A DNA stretch of 64,000 bases from Achromobacter aloeverae (GTDB taxonomy: Bacteria > Pseudomonadota > Gammaproteobacteria > Burkholderiales > Burkholderiaceae_B). The position numbers and the translations under genes are program-made. The stretch spans positions 310,001-374,000 of the forward strand of contig NZ_PYAL01000002.1 of the NCBI RefSeq assembly GCF_004121055.1, read 5' to 3'. Numbering within the stretch: position 1 is the stretch's first letter; the number at the start of each line of letters is the position of its first letter. Positions 17,874 through 26,673 of the stretch are shown here, one piece after another. Under the pieces are notes generated by a model. It was not told the origin of the DNA. It saw nothing but the letters and a program-made list of their open reading frames with translations, and did no database searches.

Positions 17874-19046
17874 TTACGCCGTCGCGTGTTCTTTGTTCAG
17901 GCCGGCGATGATGCGCTCCATGTCTTCCTTGAGCATGAAGGGACGCCAGGTTTCGAACGGCATGTTCAAGGCCTTGGCCTGCCGCTTCTCGTATTCCAGG
18001 AACTCCTGGGTGATCGCGCTGCCCCGCACGCCGCCGCGCACCGATCCGGCGCGGCTGTCGCCGTAATACTCTTTCCAGTCATCCGGCAGCGGTTGGGAGG
18101 TGGGCACGGACAACCACAGGCGGAACAGGTGGCGCTTGCGGTCCGGTTCATCGTAGTCCTCGAAGGGCGTGCGCGAGTGCAGCGTGACGTAGTTGTTGAG
18201 CAGCTGCATGTCGCCCTGTTCCAGCTCCATGGTGAAGCAGAGCGGGTCGCTGGGCATCAGTTCGTCCAGCAGGTCCAGCGCTTCGGTCTGGGCCTGCGTC
18301 AGGCGGGGCACTTCGGGGAAATCGCGCTGCGCCGCGACCGTGTTCTTGCGGTTGGCGCGAGCGGCGAAGTACTCGGGGTGGTTGCCGAAGATGGACAGGC
18401 GATAGTAGGGCGGCTGGCTGGGATCCTGCGTGCCCTGGTAGCTGTGGAAGAAGGGCTGCCTGAGCACCGGGATCAGGTCCGGACGACGGCGTTCCACTGC
18501 CTCGTATAGCGCGATCGAGCTGATCACCTTGCTGGTGCCGCCCGCCTTGGCGGTGCGACGGCACAACAGGCCCACCACGTCGGCGGAGTCCTGATGGAAG
18601 TCCAGGCCGGCGTTGGTGTTGTAGCCGCGACCGCCCTTGACCTTGTACTCGCCGCCTTCGTTGCGGACGTCGTTCATGAACTGGCTGGCACGGTTCTGCG
18701 TGCGGCCGACGCCCATGTACAGGCTCATGCCCCAGTAGGCCAGGCGGGATTCGTCTTCAGTCCACTCGCCCACCGGGAAGCCCTTGACCAGGCACATGCC
18801 CCAGCGCCCTTGGGTGGTGTCGATGGCTTCCTGCAGGATCTTGCGGGCCGCTTCGTTCAAGGGAAAGTCGGCCTGTTCCATGGACAGGAGGGGCTTGCCC
18901 AGCGTCTTGGCATGGTCCAGGGCGTCGCGGAAGCCCTGCACCTGCTCTTCGGTCAGGCGAAGGGTCCAGGAACGGTCATCCCGCGCCTGTTGCGCGGTCC
19001 ACGCCTGGGGACGGTCCGATCGTGCCGTGAAGGTCATCTTGCTCAC
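17874..19046 (-). CDS. TauD/TfdA-family 2-oxoglutarate-dependent dioxygenase
   Basis: A 390-aa Fe(II)/2-oxoglutarate dioxygenase. The facial triad is visible: H151-x-D153 in FHQDSADV and distal H290 in TLHSRTPFED; R309 (HLFRLWL) is placed to bind 2-oxoglutarate. Length exceeds typical TauD (~280 aa) and matches the longer TfdA-like clade. It is the first gene of the cluster and is divergent from a LysR regulator. With the lyase and lactonase-like genes it suggests a route that hydroxylates and then cleaves a carboxylate. Confidence 0.9.
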   Translation of the reverse strand: MSKMTFTARSDRPQAWTAQQARDDRSWTLRLTEEQVQGFRDALDHAKTLGKPLLSMEQADFPLNEAARKILQEAIDTTQGRWGMCLVKGFPVGEWTEDESRLAYWGMSLYMGVGRTQNRASQFMNDVRNEGGEYKVKGGRGYNTNAGLDFHQDSADVVGLLCRRTAKAGGTSKVISSIALYEAVERRRPDLIPVLRQPFFHSYQGTQDPSQPPYYRLSIFGNHPEYFAARANRKNTVAAQRDFPEVPRLTQAQTEALDLLDELMPSDPLCFTMELEQGDMQLLNNYVTLHSRTPFEDYDEPDRKRHLFRLWLSVPTSQPLPDDWKEYYGDSRAGSVRGGVRGSAITQEFLEYEKRQAKALNMPFETWRPFMLKEDMERIIAGLNKEHATA

Positions 19047-19131
19047 TCCTTATGGTTGGCCCGGTGTCCCAGGCGTTTGAGCGTAGTCTAGTCACGGCGG
19101 CTTCGTTAGAATAGCGAATATATTTGAGCTT

Positions 19132-19154
19132 CTTCATAAGCATTTTTGATGAAG
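19132..19154. promoter_or_regulatory. LysR-box candidate, CTTCAT-N11-ATGAAG
   Basis: Perfect 6-bp arms CTTCAT (19132-19137) and ATGAAG (19149-19154) flank 11 bases, satisfying the T-N11-A rule for LysR sites. It lies in the 190-bp gap between the dioxygenase cluster and its divergent LysR gene, next to an AT-rich stretch. Confidence 0.55.
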
Positions 19155-19236
19155 TGAACGGGCGTTACCCGCGGACGGAGGCGACGGCGGACAGGCATGT
19201 TGCCCGGCAATAGAACGGTTCTGGCAGTGAGCATCC

Positions 19237-20136
19237 ATGAAGATAGAGACCTTCCACACCTTGGAAGCGGTGTTGCAGACCGGTACTTTCGCCGGCGCCG
19301 CCAAGCAGGCCAACGTCACGCCCAGCGCGGTCAGCATGCAGATGAAGCAGCTGGAGCTCTATCTGGGCAAGCCCCTGTTCGACCGTTCCGGCTTGCAGGC
19401 ACGGCCCAACCAATTGGCGCATCAGGTTGCGGACACGATGCGTCAAGCGCTGCACGGCCTGGAGGCCTTGCGCGCCGGTCATGGACTGGCGGTGGAGGGC
19501 GTGGTGCGGCTGGGCGTGATCGAGTCGATGCAGCCCATGGTCTTGCCTGGCATCATGCGCTATCTGCGGGATCACCATCCCAAGCTGGAATTGCGGCTGG
19601 TGCGGGGGCGCAGCAGCTCGTTGACGGCCGCGGTGAAGGCGGCGGAGATCGACGCGGCGCTGGTGGCGCAGCCGCCGACCGGCGGTTCGGCGCGACTGCG
19701 CTGGACGCCCATGCTCAAACGCGAGCTCGTGGTGGTCGCCCCGCCGAATGTCACGGACAGCAATGTGGCGGCGCTCTTCCGGCAGTACGACTGGATACGC
19801 TACGACCGGCAGACGGTCTCGGGGGGGCTGGCGACGCAATACGTCAGCACGCATATCCGCGAGATCCGCGGCACATTGGAGTTCGACAGCGCGCCGGCCA
19901 TCGCGGCCATGGTCAGCGCGGGACTGGGCATCTCGGTGCTGCAAACGCCGGATCCTTCCGTGCTGCGAACGCATCCCTTGCGGGTAATCAAGCTGGGGCG
20001 GTCGGCGCCCGTGCTGACGTTGTCCATGGCGGCGCGCAAGTCCGACGACGACAACCGCGCGGTCGAGGCCGTGCGGGAAGCCATGCAAATGGCGCTGGCG
20101 TCGTACCAGCGCGAGGCGGTGGCTGCCGCGCGTTAA
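19237..20136 (+). CDS. LysR-family transcriptional regulator
   Basis: A complete 299-aa LysR protein. The HTH reads AKQANVTPSAVSMQMKQLE, close to the MetR/ArgP-like arrangement with QMKQLE, and the effector domain is full length. It is divergent from the Bug/dioxygenase/lyase cluster and very probably regulates it; the LysR-box candidate at 19132-19154 lies between them. The inducer is likely a substrate or intermediate of the cluster. Confidence 0.92.
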   Translation: MKIETFHTLEAVLQTGTFAGAAKQANVTPSAVSMQMKQLELYLGKPLFDRSGLQARPNQLAHQVADTMRQALHGLEALRAGHGLAVEGVVRLGVIESMQPMVLPGIMRYLRDHHPKLELRLVRGRSSSLTAAVKAAEIDAALVAQPPTGGSARLRWTPMLKRELVVVAPPNVTDSNVAALFRQYDWIRYDRQTVSGGLATQYVSTHIREIRGTLEFDSAPAIAAMVSAGLGISVLQTPDPSVLRTHPLRVIKLGRSAPVLTLSMAARKSDDDNRAVEAVREAMQMALASYQREAVAAAR

Positions 20137-20270
20137 GGGACTACGGGCTGGAATGGGCGGCCATGGCGAGCGCAAGGAGGAAGGCGTTCCCGGCGCCAGC
20201 ACTCGTAATCGCGACTGTCGCGTTTACCTGTCTCGTCTGGCATAATCATTTTTGTTCAAAAACCGAAAAA

Positions 20271-20276
20271 TATAAT
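20271..20276 (+). promoter_or_regulatory. Possible -10 element of the fic gene
   Basis: A consensus TATAAT occurs in a strikingly AT-rich stretch (about 20240-20300) 92 bp upstream of the Fic gene. No good -35 at 16-18 bp was found, so it is only suggestive. The low-GC patch contrasts with its surroundings and may signal horizontal transfer of the Fic gene. Confidence 0.3.
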
Positions 20277-20367
20277 TAATTTTGTGCAAACTTAATCGTT
20301 ATTCCGCATGATGGCGCCTGCCAAACTGGTTTTAAGCATACGACATCCCCTTTAACAGGAGCCGTTC

Positions 20368-21978
20368 ATGACCGACCTGCCCACAGATCCTGTTGGTGCT
20401 GCCTGGCTAGCTCAGGCTTATGACGTGCTTCCACTGGGGCAGTTTTCGGTGTTGAGCCAGATCGGCGGCAGACGCGCAACTCAGGTCAATGATGGGTTCC
20501 GTCTGGAAATCTACACGGAACCCATGCGACCCGCTGCCGAGCCCGCTGCGCATTTACAGTTCCACCTGCGGCACGAGGTGCCCCACCTGGAATTCCTGGC
20601 CCGTTTGTTCGAGCGGACGGGCCCGGACTTTGTGCAGGTATGGGTCGCGCGCGAGCCAACCGGTCAGTACGCGCGCCGCGCCGCCTTTTTGTATGAGTGG
20701 CTTACTGGGAATGTCCTTGAGGTGCCTGAGAGGCTAGCCGGCAACTACGTCGATGCCATTGATGAGGAAAAAATGGTCGCGGCGTCCAGGGACCGGGTGA
20801 TCAGGGCGCCTCGCTGGAGGATAAATGACAACTTGGCTGGCACGCGCGAATTCTGCCCCAGCGTGATCAAGACCAAGGCAGTAGAGACTGCAGCCGCATT
20901 GGACGTACCGCGCCTGTTCGGTGAGTTGACGGACGAGTTCGGCGAGGACCTCCTGCAGCGTGCAGCGGTCTGGATGACGTTGCGCGAGAGCAAGGCCAGC
21001 TTCGCCATCGAAGGCGAAGCCGACCGGGTAGGGCGAGTGCAGCGTTTTGCGGATGTAATGGCGCGACGTACAGGGCAGGGAGAGCTACCGCTGGACGATT
21101 CCGCGTTGGCAGCGTTGCAGAAGGAGATTCTGGGCGATCTGACCACGATCACGCACTTCGGGGTGCGCCAATCGCCGGTGTTCGTTGGCGAAACGGTGCG
21201 CTACCAAGAGATAGTGCACTACGTCGCCCCGGCTGCTGGCGAAGTCGGCGCGATGCTCGACGGACTGCGGATGTTCCTCGAAAAAACAGAAGGACAGTCG
21301 CCTGTAATGCGGGCCGCCGTCGCGGCTTTCGGTTTTGTCTACATTCATCCGCTCGCCGACGGCAATGGCCGCGTGCATCGATTCCTGGTCAATGACATCC
21401 TGCGGCGCGATGGCGTGATCCCGGACCCGGTGATTCTGCCGATCTCCGCGGTTATCACGGATGACGCGGGCGAGCGGCGCGGCTACGATCGCGTGCTGGA
21501 CCAGGTGTCCAAGCCGCTGATGCAGGCGGTGCGTGACCATGTTGTCTTCGAGTCCAGGCAAACCGCTTATCCGGACGGCGTGTTGTCGAATTTTGTATTC
21601 AACGGCGGCAATCAGGCCACGCCAATATGGCGTTATCCGGACCTTGGACCTCACGTGGTCTTCCTGGCCAACATCGTTAGCCGCACCCTGACCGAGCAGA
21701 TGCGCGAGGAGTCACGCTATCTGCGCAGCCATGCACGGGCCCGCTCGGCGCTGAAGGAGGTGGTCGAGATGCCCGATCACCAGGCGGACCGCGTTCTACG
21801 CTCGATCGAGCAGAACCGCGGCGAGTTGAGCAATGTGCTGGCCAAAGAACTCCCCGTTCTTGCAAGGCCCGGGGTGTGGACAGAAATTGTCGATGTCGTC
21901 TCTCGCGCCTTGGGCGAGGATGGTACGGACATGGCAGTGATCGACCGATACCGTCCCGGTAAACCTGTTGGGCGCTAA
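20368..21978 (+). CDS. Fic-family protein (probable AMP-transferase), class II
   Basis: A 536-aa Fic protein. The catalytic loop H327-PLADGNGR-335 matches HPFxxGNGR with Leu for Phe; the catalytic histidine and the Asn/Gly/Arg are kept. An upstream S211-FAI-E215-G216 fits the (S/T)xxxE(G/N) inhibitory helix, placing it in class II (inhibitory motif N-terminal to Fic core). Such proteins transfer AMP from ATP to target hydroxyls and are self-inhibited through the Glu. The C-terminal ~150 residues look helical. No antitoxin gene adjoins it. Targets are unknown. Confidence 0.9.
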   Translation: MTDLPTDPVGAAWLAQAYDVLPLGQFSVLSQIGGRRATQVNDGFRLEIYTEPMRPAAEPAAHLQFHLRHEVPHLEFLARLFERTGPDFVQVWVAREPTGQYARRAAFLYEWLTGNVLEVPERLAGNYVDAIDEEKMVAASRDRVIRAPRWRINDNLAGTREFCPSVIKTKAVETAAALDVPRLFGELTDEFGEDLLQRAAVWMTLRESKASFAIEGEADRVGRVQRFADVMARRTGQGELPLDDSALAALQKEILGDLTTITHFGVRQSPVFVGETVRYQEIVHYVAPAAGEVGAMLDGLRMFLEKTEGQSPVMRAAVAAFGFVYIHPLADGNGRVHRFLVNDILRRDGVIPDPVILPISAVITDDAGERRGYDRVLDQVSKPLMQAVRDHVVFESRQTAYPDGVLSNFVFNGGNQATPIWRYPDLGPHVVFLANIVSRTLTEQMREESRYLRSHARARSALKEVVEMPDHQADRVLRSIEQNRGELSNVLAKELPVLARPGVWTEIVDVVSRALGEDGTDMAVIDRYRPGKPVGR

Positions 21979-22010
21979 AAACCCTATCCATCCACGACCG
22001 GCGGCGCTCA

Positions 22011-22176
22011 CGACAGGGCGTCGAGCTGGTATGGAACGCCCCTGACGGCGGTCGGCGAGAATCCGAATCGCTTGTTGAAGCGTACCGAGAAGCGTGAGGC
22101 CACGTCCTGGGGCTTGTCGAGCCCGTCCTTGAAGGAATGAAACTGCCGGTGTTCCCTCGCTTCCAGCCATGGAAGC
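22011..22176 (-). pseudogene. C-terminal fragment of an AraC-family regulator
   Basis: On the minus strand this stretch reads DVASRFSVRFNKRFGFSPTAVRGVPYQ, cut here in the middle by no stop, and matches the second helix-turn-helix end of AraC proteins (FxxRFKRxFGxSPxxxR). Confidence 0.5.
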
Positions 22177-23295
22177 TCAACGCGCGGCGGTGAGGAAGTC
22201 GATGAGACTGAAGGGCGCGCGTTCGCCCAGGCAAAGGTCCAGGACTCGATGCGCGTCCTCGGCCGCGGCCCGGCTACGCGCGAACATTGCCGTTTCAAAG
22301 CGGGCCAGCGCGCCCTCGATGTCTCCACTATCAGCGGCGATGGCCTCACCGAGCTCGGCTCCGTCCAGCATCGCCAGGTTTGCACCGTCGCCGGCCGGCG
22401 GCGATAGATGCGCGGCGTCGCCGAGCAGCGTCACGCCTGGAGTACGCGCCCATCGATGACCGACCGGCAGCGCGTCGATCGTTCTAAGGACGGGCGCCGT
22501 GTGGCTGTCGGTGATCAATGTGGTGAGCGCCGATGTCCATCCGTCGAATTCGGCCGCGATCCTGGTCTTGGCTGCTGCGGCGTCGTTGAAATCAATTTCC
22601 GCGAACCAGGACTCAGGCCGTCTCAATTGAATGTAGGCGTGCAGTATGCCCGCCGGTTCACGGTGCGCGGTGATTCCCTTGCCGGGCTCAAGCGCGAACA
22701 TCCCGCCGGCCCCGACCGCTGCCGCCGTCGCGGGGAACCGCCTATCGGCATCATGCAGGTAGGTTTCGACGAAGGAGACACCGACGTAGGCGGGCTGCGC
22801 GCTTGACAGCAATGGTCGCACCTTGGACCACGCGCCATCGGCGCCGACCAGCAATTCGGTCTCCACGGTCGAGCCGTCGGTGAACGTCAGCTTGTGACGA
22901 CCGCCGCCCAGGGACACGGCGCGGGCCAGCTTCCGCCCCCACCGGATCGTCCCCGCAGGCAAGGCGTCGATGAGGATGCGCCGCAGGTCGCCACGCAGCA
23001 CTTCGGGGCGCCCACCGTCTTCGGGCTGGTCTAGCAGGACATTGCCATCCCGGTCCAGGGCGCGCGTCGCGTCGCCCCCCTCGTTGATGATCGCGCGGAA
23101 CGCGGCAGTAAGGCCGGCTGCGGCAAGGGCGCGTTGACCATCCTGTTCGTGTATGTCGAGCTGGCCGCCCTGAGTACGGGCGTGCGCCGACGGCTCCGCT
23201 TCGTAGATCGTGGCGGTGATGCCGTGCACGTGGAGCACGCGGGCCAGTATCAGGCCGCCCAGGCCTGCGCCAACTATGGTTACGGATAGGGTCAT
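22177..23295 (-). CDS. TetX-like FAD-dependent monooxygenase
   Basis: A 372-aa flavin monooxygenase starting at the ATG at 23295. VTIVGAGLGGLILARVL is the FAD-binding Rossmann segment; GGQLDIHEQDGQRAL and GDAAHLSPPAGDGANLAM match the Tet(X)-type branch. Such enzymes hydroxylate polycyclic substrates including tetracyclines, but chromosomal homologues often do not confer resistance. It is divergent from a GST gene. The shared region carries several inverted repeats, and a TetR gene follows the GST. Confidence 0.88.
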   Translation of the reverse strand: MTLSVTIVGAGLGGLILARVLHVHGITATIYEAEPSAHARTQGGQLDIHEQDGQRALAAAGLTAAFRAIINEGGDATRALDRDGNVLLDQPEDGGRPEVLRGDLRRILIDALPAGTIRWGRKLARAVSLGGGRHKLTFTDGSTVETELLVGADGAWSKVRPLLSSAQPAYVGVSFVETYLHDADRRFPATAAAVGAGGMFALEPGKGITAHREPAGILHAYIQLRRPESWFAEIDFNDAAAAKTRIAAEFDGWTSALTTLITDSHTAPVLRTIDALPVGHRWARTPGVTLLGDAAHLSPPAGDGANLAMLDGAELGEAIAADSGDIEGALARFETAMFARSRAAAEDAHRVLDLCLGERAPFSLIDFLTAAR

Positions 23296-23320
23296 GATGT
23301 CGTCTCGAACGATAGCGGCA

Positions 23321-23402
23321 TTGTTCCATACGCGGCAGGTCGGAACAACGTTCCTTGACAACCCGATTCCGGCGGAATATTGTTCAAGCTAACAAACGTT
23401 AG
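23321..23402. promoter_or_regulatory. Promoter with clustered palindromes before the GST gene
   Basis: TTGACA (23355-23360) and TATTGT (23378-23383) with a 17-bp spacer form a plausible sigma-70 promoter toward the GST. GGAAC-AAC-GTTCC (23342-23354) abuts the -35 and CTAAC-AAAC-GTTAG (23389-23402) lies just after the -10. TTGTTCC at 23321 forms a wider repeat with GGAACAA at 23342. These are candidate operators for the TetR protein encoded downstream, also covering the divergent monooxygenase. Confidence 0.5.
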
Positions 23403-23515
23403 GTAGTGTACCGAGTGGCGCATTAAGTGGCGCATCAAGGGCGTATCAGTCAGCGCGCTGGATATCGATGATCGTCCTGGCGTTGATCACCCAAAACCGT
23501 AAAGAGGCGAGATCT

Positions 23516-24214
23516 ATGAATGCAGTTCCCACGAGCGCCGATGTCAGGCAAGTGCCGATGATGACGATTCACGATTTTCCGAAGGGGCCCTATCCGACGC
23601 GCGTTCGCATCGCCCTGGCTGAAAAGAATCTGCAATCGCGAGCACGGTTCGTGATGGTCGACCTGTACAAGGGGGAACACAAGAAACCCGAATTCATTGC
23701 GACCAAGAACTACTCGGGAACCCTGCCGGTGCTGGAGCTTGCTGACGGAACCTGCATTGCGGAATGCACGGCCATCACCGAGTATCTCGACAACCTCGAC
23801 GGCCAGCCTGCGTTGACGGGCAGGACCGCGCTGGAAAAAGGCCTCATCCACATGATGAGCAAGCGCGCCGAACTGGAGCTGCTCGATGCCATCAGCGTGT
23901 ACTTCCATCACGGCACGCCGGGACTGGGGCCGCAAGTGGAGCTGTATCAGAATCCCGAATGGGGATGCAGGCAGCGCGACAAGGCGCTGCGCGGCATGCA
24001 CTACTTCGACGCGGTACTGAAAAATCAACCCTATGTTGCCGGCAAGGCGTTCTCGATGGCGGACATTACGGTGATCGGCGGCTTGGTGTTCGCCGCCATC
24101 GTCGATCTGCCAGTGCCGGAGGAATGCGGGGCGCTACTGGCGTGGTATGAACGGGTGCGGCAGCGTCCCAGCGTAAAGGACCAGCCGGCATTCCTGGATC
24201 TTGCCGCCGGTTGA
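23516..24214 (+). CDS. Glutathione S-transferase family protein
   Basis: A 232-aa GST. The N-terminal thioredoxin-like domain carries FPKGPYPTRVRIALAEK, the NYSGTLPVLEL cis-proline turn and ECTAITEYLDN (the E-S/C-x-A-I glutathione-contact helix). The C-terminal helical domain ends with the conserved GKAFSMADITV segment. The start at 23516 follows AGAGGCGAG. It probably conjugates or isomerises an electrophile; its pairing with a TetX-like monooxygenase and a TetR regulator suggests inducible detoxification. Confidence 0.9.
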   Translation: MNAVPTSADVRQVPMMTIHDFPKGPYPTRVRIALAEKNLQSRARFVMVDLYKGEHKKPEFIATKNYSGTLPVLELADGTCIAECTAITEYLDNLDGQPALTGRTALEKGLIHMMSKRAELELLDAISVYFHHGTPGLGPQVELYQNPEWGCRQRDKALRGMHYFDAVLKNQPYVAGKAFSMADITVIGGLVFAAIVDLPVPEECGALLAWYERVRQRPSVKDQPAFLDLAAG

Positions 24215-24311
24215 ATTGGGTCCAGGCCGGACGGCTTGCACTCCCACGTTTGTTGGGAGGCGCGACCAGCGATACACTGGCCCTCTTCGGTACGTCGCCA
24301 AGGGCAGGTTC

Positions 24312-24887
24312 GTGAAGAGCGAGGCAAGCATCAGTTCCCATGAACGTATCCTGTTGATCGCGACAAGGATTGCGCAGGCGCACGGCTACGGCGGCTTGAA
24401 CCTTCGCAGCCTTGCCGCGGAAGTGGGGATCAAGGCGGCAAGCCTATACCACCATTTTCCGAGCAAGGCGGATCTTGCCGCGGCAGTCGCCAAGCGTTAT
24501 TGGGAAGATGCGGCGCTGGCGCTGGAAGCCTTGTCGAGCAAGTTTCCGGATCCCGCCGACAGTCTGCGCAAATATCCGGAGGTCTTCCGCAAGTCGTTGG
24601 AAAACGACAATCGCATATGCCTATGCAGCTTCATGAGCGCCGAATACGACGATCTGCCGGACGTAGTGAAGAAGGAAGTGCAGCAGTTTACTGACGTTAA
24701 CGTCGCATGGCTCGGAAAGGTGCTGGTGGCGTCGGGTCTTGTCGCTTCCAGGGATGCCAGGAAGCGGGCGGGCGCCATATTTGCGGCGATAGCCGGCGCA
24801 CAACTGATGGCACGAGGCCGGTCGGACCTAAAGCTCTTCGATACCTTGATCGACGGCTACAGGGCGGCGGGGCTGCTGCCGGCTTGA
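24312..24887 (+). CDS. TetR-family transcriptional regulator
   Basis: About 191 aa from the GTG at 24312 (start uncertain; the frame extends to 24201). HERILLIATRIAQAHGYGGL opens the DNA-binding domain and LAAEVGIKAASLYHHFPSK is the recognition helix. The C-terminal domain resembles TetR proteins of the AcrR/YcdC kind with cysteines in ICLCSF that could sense electrophiles or redox. It follows the GST by about 100 bp and probably controls the GST/monooxygenase promoter region. Confidence 0.85.
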   Translation: MKSEASISSHERILLIATRIAQAHGYGGLNLRSLAAEVGIKAASLYHHFPSKADLAAAVAKRYWEDAALALEALSSKFPDPADSLRKYPEVFRKSLENDNRICLCSFMSAEYDDLPDVVKKEVQQFTDVNVAWLGKVLVASGLVASRDARKRAGAIFAAIAGAQLMARGRSDLKLFDTLIDGYRAAGLLPA

Positions 24888-24955
24888 AAGGAAAGGCATC
24901 CATGTTGGCGCTTGCCGCGCGCTGAATGCGTGTTCAGTGCGCAGCCTTCCTCGAT

Positions 24956-26524
24956 TCAGCAAGCGAATCCCGCCTTTTTCAAGCCTTCCGCCATGAGCGC
25001 ACGGTTCACGCGGCTTTGGGTCGGCAGCCAACTGAGCAAGCGGTCCAGGTCCTGGTCCGGCGCGAGGCTTGCCAGGCGCTGGGCGGCGATGCCGGCTTCG
25101 TCCTGTTTGTCGAGCATGGCCAGGCTGGCGACGAGCACGACTTGCGACACCATCAGGTTCGGCATGTTGCGCGCGGACTTTTCCGCCCACGCCGCGGCTG
25201 CGCTGAAATCGCCGAGGAAGTAATGGGCGGCCGCCATGCCGATCTGCATTCGGTACAACTCCGGATCGACGGGACTCAGGGACATGGCGCGGGTAAATTG
25301 CTTGATGGCCTGTTCCGCCTGGCCGTACCACAAGTGGCAGAACGCGCCGAGAAACCACGCCGAAGCAAGATTCGGATTCAATTCCCTCGCCCGGTCCAGC
25401 AAGGCGATGCCTTCGACCAGATCGTCGGCCAGATGGCACAAGGCATGACCGCTGCGCGCCAAGGCCACCGCGTCGTATTGCCCCAGTTCGACCGCGCGGC
25501 GTGCCAGTCGAGCGCCTTCGGCCATTTCCGTGGGGCGATCCTGCATCCAGCCGTTGATCTTGCGCCAGCAATGGCACCATGCTGCCATCGCATACGCCGA
25601 CGCAAATTCCGCGTCGCAGGCAAAGGCGCGCTGGAATAGCGGAAGGGCTTCGGCCATGGCCTGCCGCGTGCCTCGGTGCAGCTGCGCCATGCCGCGCAAG
25701 TAGTAGTCGTAGGCATCGAGGTTCCCGGTCGCCTTGACCCTGGCCCGGGCAATTTCCGCCTGTTCCACTTGCGGCGCGATGGCGCCTACCACGCTGGCGG
25801 CGATTTGATCCTGGAAGTCGAAGATATTGCCTAGCACACCCTCGAAGCGTTCCGCACTATGCGTTGCGCCAGTGGCCGCATCAACCAGGTGCCCGGTGAT
25901 GCGTACGCGGCCTTGCGCCTGTCGCCAACTGCCTTCGAGCACGTAGCGCACGCCCAGTTCACGCCCGATCTGCTTTACGTCGACGCTGCGATTCTTGTAG
26001 GTGAAGCTGGAATTGCGGGCCACCACGAACAGCCAGCGATAGCGGGACAGGGCGATGATGACATCTTCGATGACGCCATCAGCCAGATAGTCCTGCGCCG
26101 GGTCGCCGCTAAGGTTGACGAAGGGCAGCACCGCGATGGATGGTCTGGTGACTACTACGGCAGGGAGGGATGCCGATTCCGCCAGGGGTTGATTGCCCGC
26201 CTGCGGCGATTCTCCTTGCTCGGCCAGATCGGCGACAAAGCGGAAGCCTTTGCGCGGGATGGTCCTGATGACGTGTTGCTGCTGGCCGTCGTCGCCAACG
26301 GCCGCACGTACGGCGTTCACATGGCTGGCTACCGTGGATTCGGAAACCGCGCGCCCATTCCATACCTGGTCGATCAACTCGTCCCGGCCGACCACGCGGT
26401 TGCGGTTTTTTGCCAGATACACCAGCAGGTCGAAGGCCTTGGGCGTCGTCGCCACCAGCGCTGAGGCGTGGCGCAACTCGCGGCGTTCCAGGTCCAGCGC
26501 GCAGTCGGCGAAAACCCATTGCAT
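24956..26524 (-). CDS. CadC-like winged-helix regulator with TPR domain
   Basis: A 522-aa protein with three parts. Residues 1-100 form an OmpR/PhoB-type winged helix (TPKAFDLLVYLAKNRNRVV, then IRTIPRKGFRFVAD). Residues ~130-260 match the FlgO/TolB-like module seen after such domains (VLPFVNLSGDPAQDYLADG, LGVRYVLEGSWR). The rest is TPR-like helices. There is no receiver domain and no obvious membrane segment, so the signal is likely cytoplasmic. It is divergent from the NAD(P)-binding protein at 26674, a probable target. Confidence 0.88.
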   Translation of the reverse strand: MQWVFADCALDLERRELRHASALVATTPKAFDLLVYLAKNRNRVVGRDELIDQVWNGRAVSESTVASHVNAVRAAVGDDGQQQHVIRTIPRKGFRFVADLAEQGESPQAGNQPLAESASLPAVVVTRPSIAVLPFVNLSGDPAQDYLADGVIEDVIIALSRYRWLFVVARNSSFTYKNRSVDVKQIGRELGVRYVLEGSWRQAQGRVRITGHLVDAATGATHSAERFEGVLGNIFDFQDQIAASVVGAIAPQVEQAEIARARVKATGNLDAYDYYLRGMAQLHRGTRQAMAEALPLFQRAFACDAEFASAYAMAAWCHCWRKINGWMQDRPTEMAEGARLARRAVELGQYDAVALARSGHALCHLADDLVEGIALLDRARELNPNLASAWFLGAFCHLWYGQAEQAIKQFTRAMSLSPVDPELYRMQIGMAAAHYFLGDFSAAAAWAEKSARNMPNLMVSQVVLVASLAMLDKQDEAGIAAQRLASLAPDQDLDRLLSWLPTQSRVNRALMAEGLKKAGFAC

Positions 26525-26673
26525 TCAGGACTCCAGTGCGGTTGCGGGCAGGCCGCGGCCGCCGGTTCGACGGTCCAAGGAATCTTGGACGGAAATACGA
26601 GCTGGCGGCAAAGCCGCGGCGGCCGCCGGAAATGATACTACCGGCATCGCACAACGAGCCGGAGGGCATAAAC

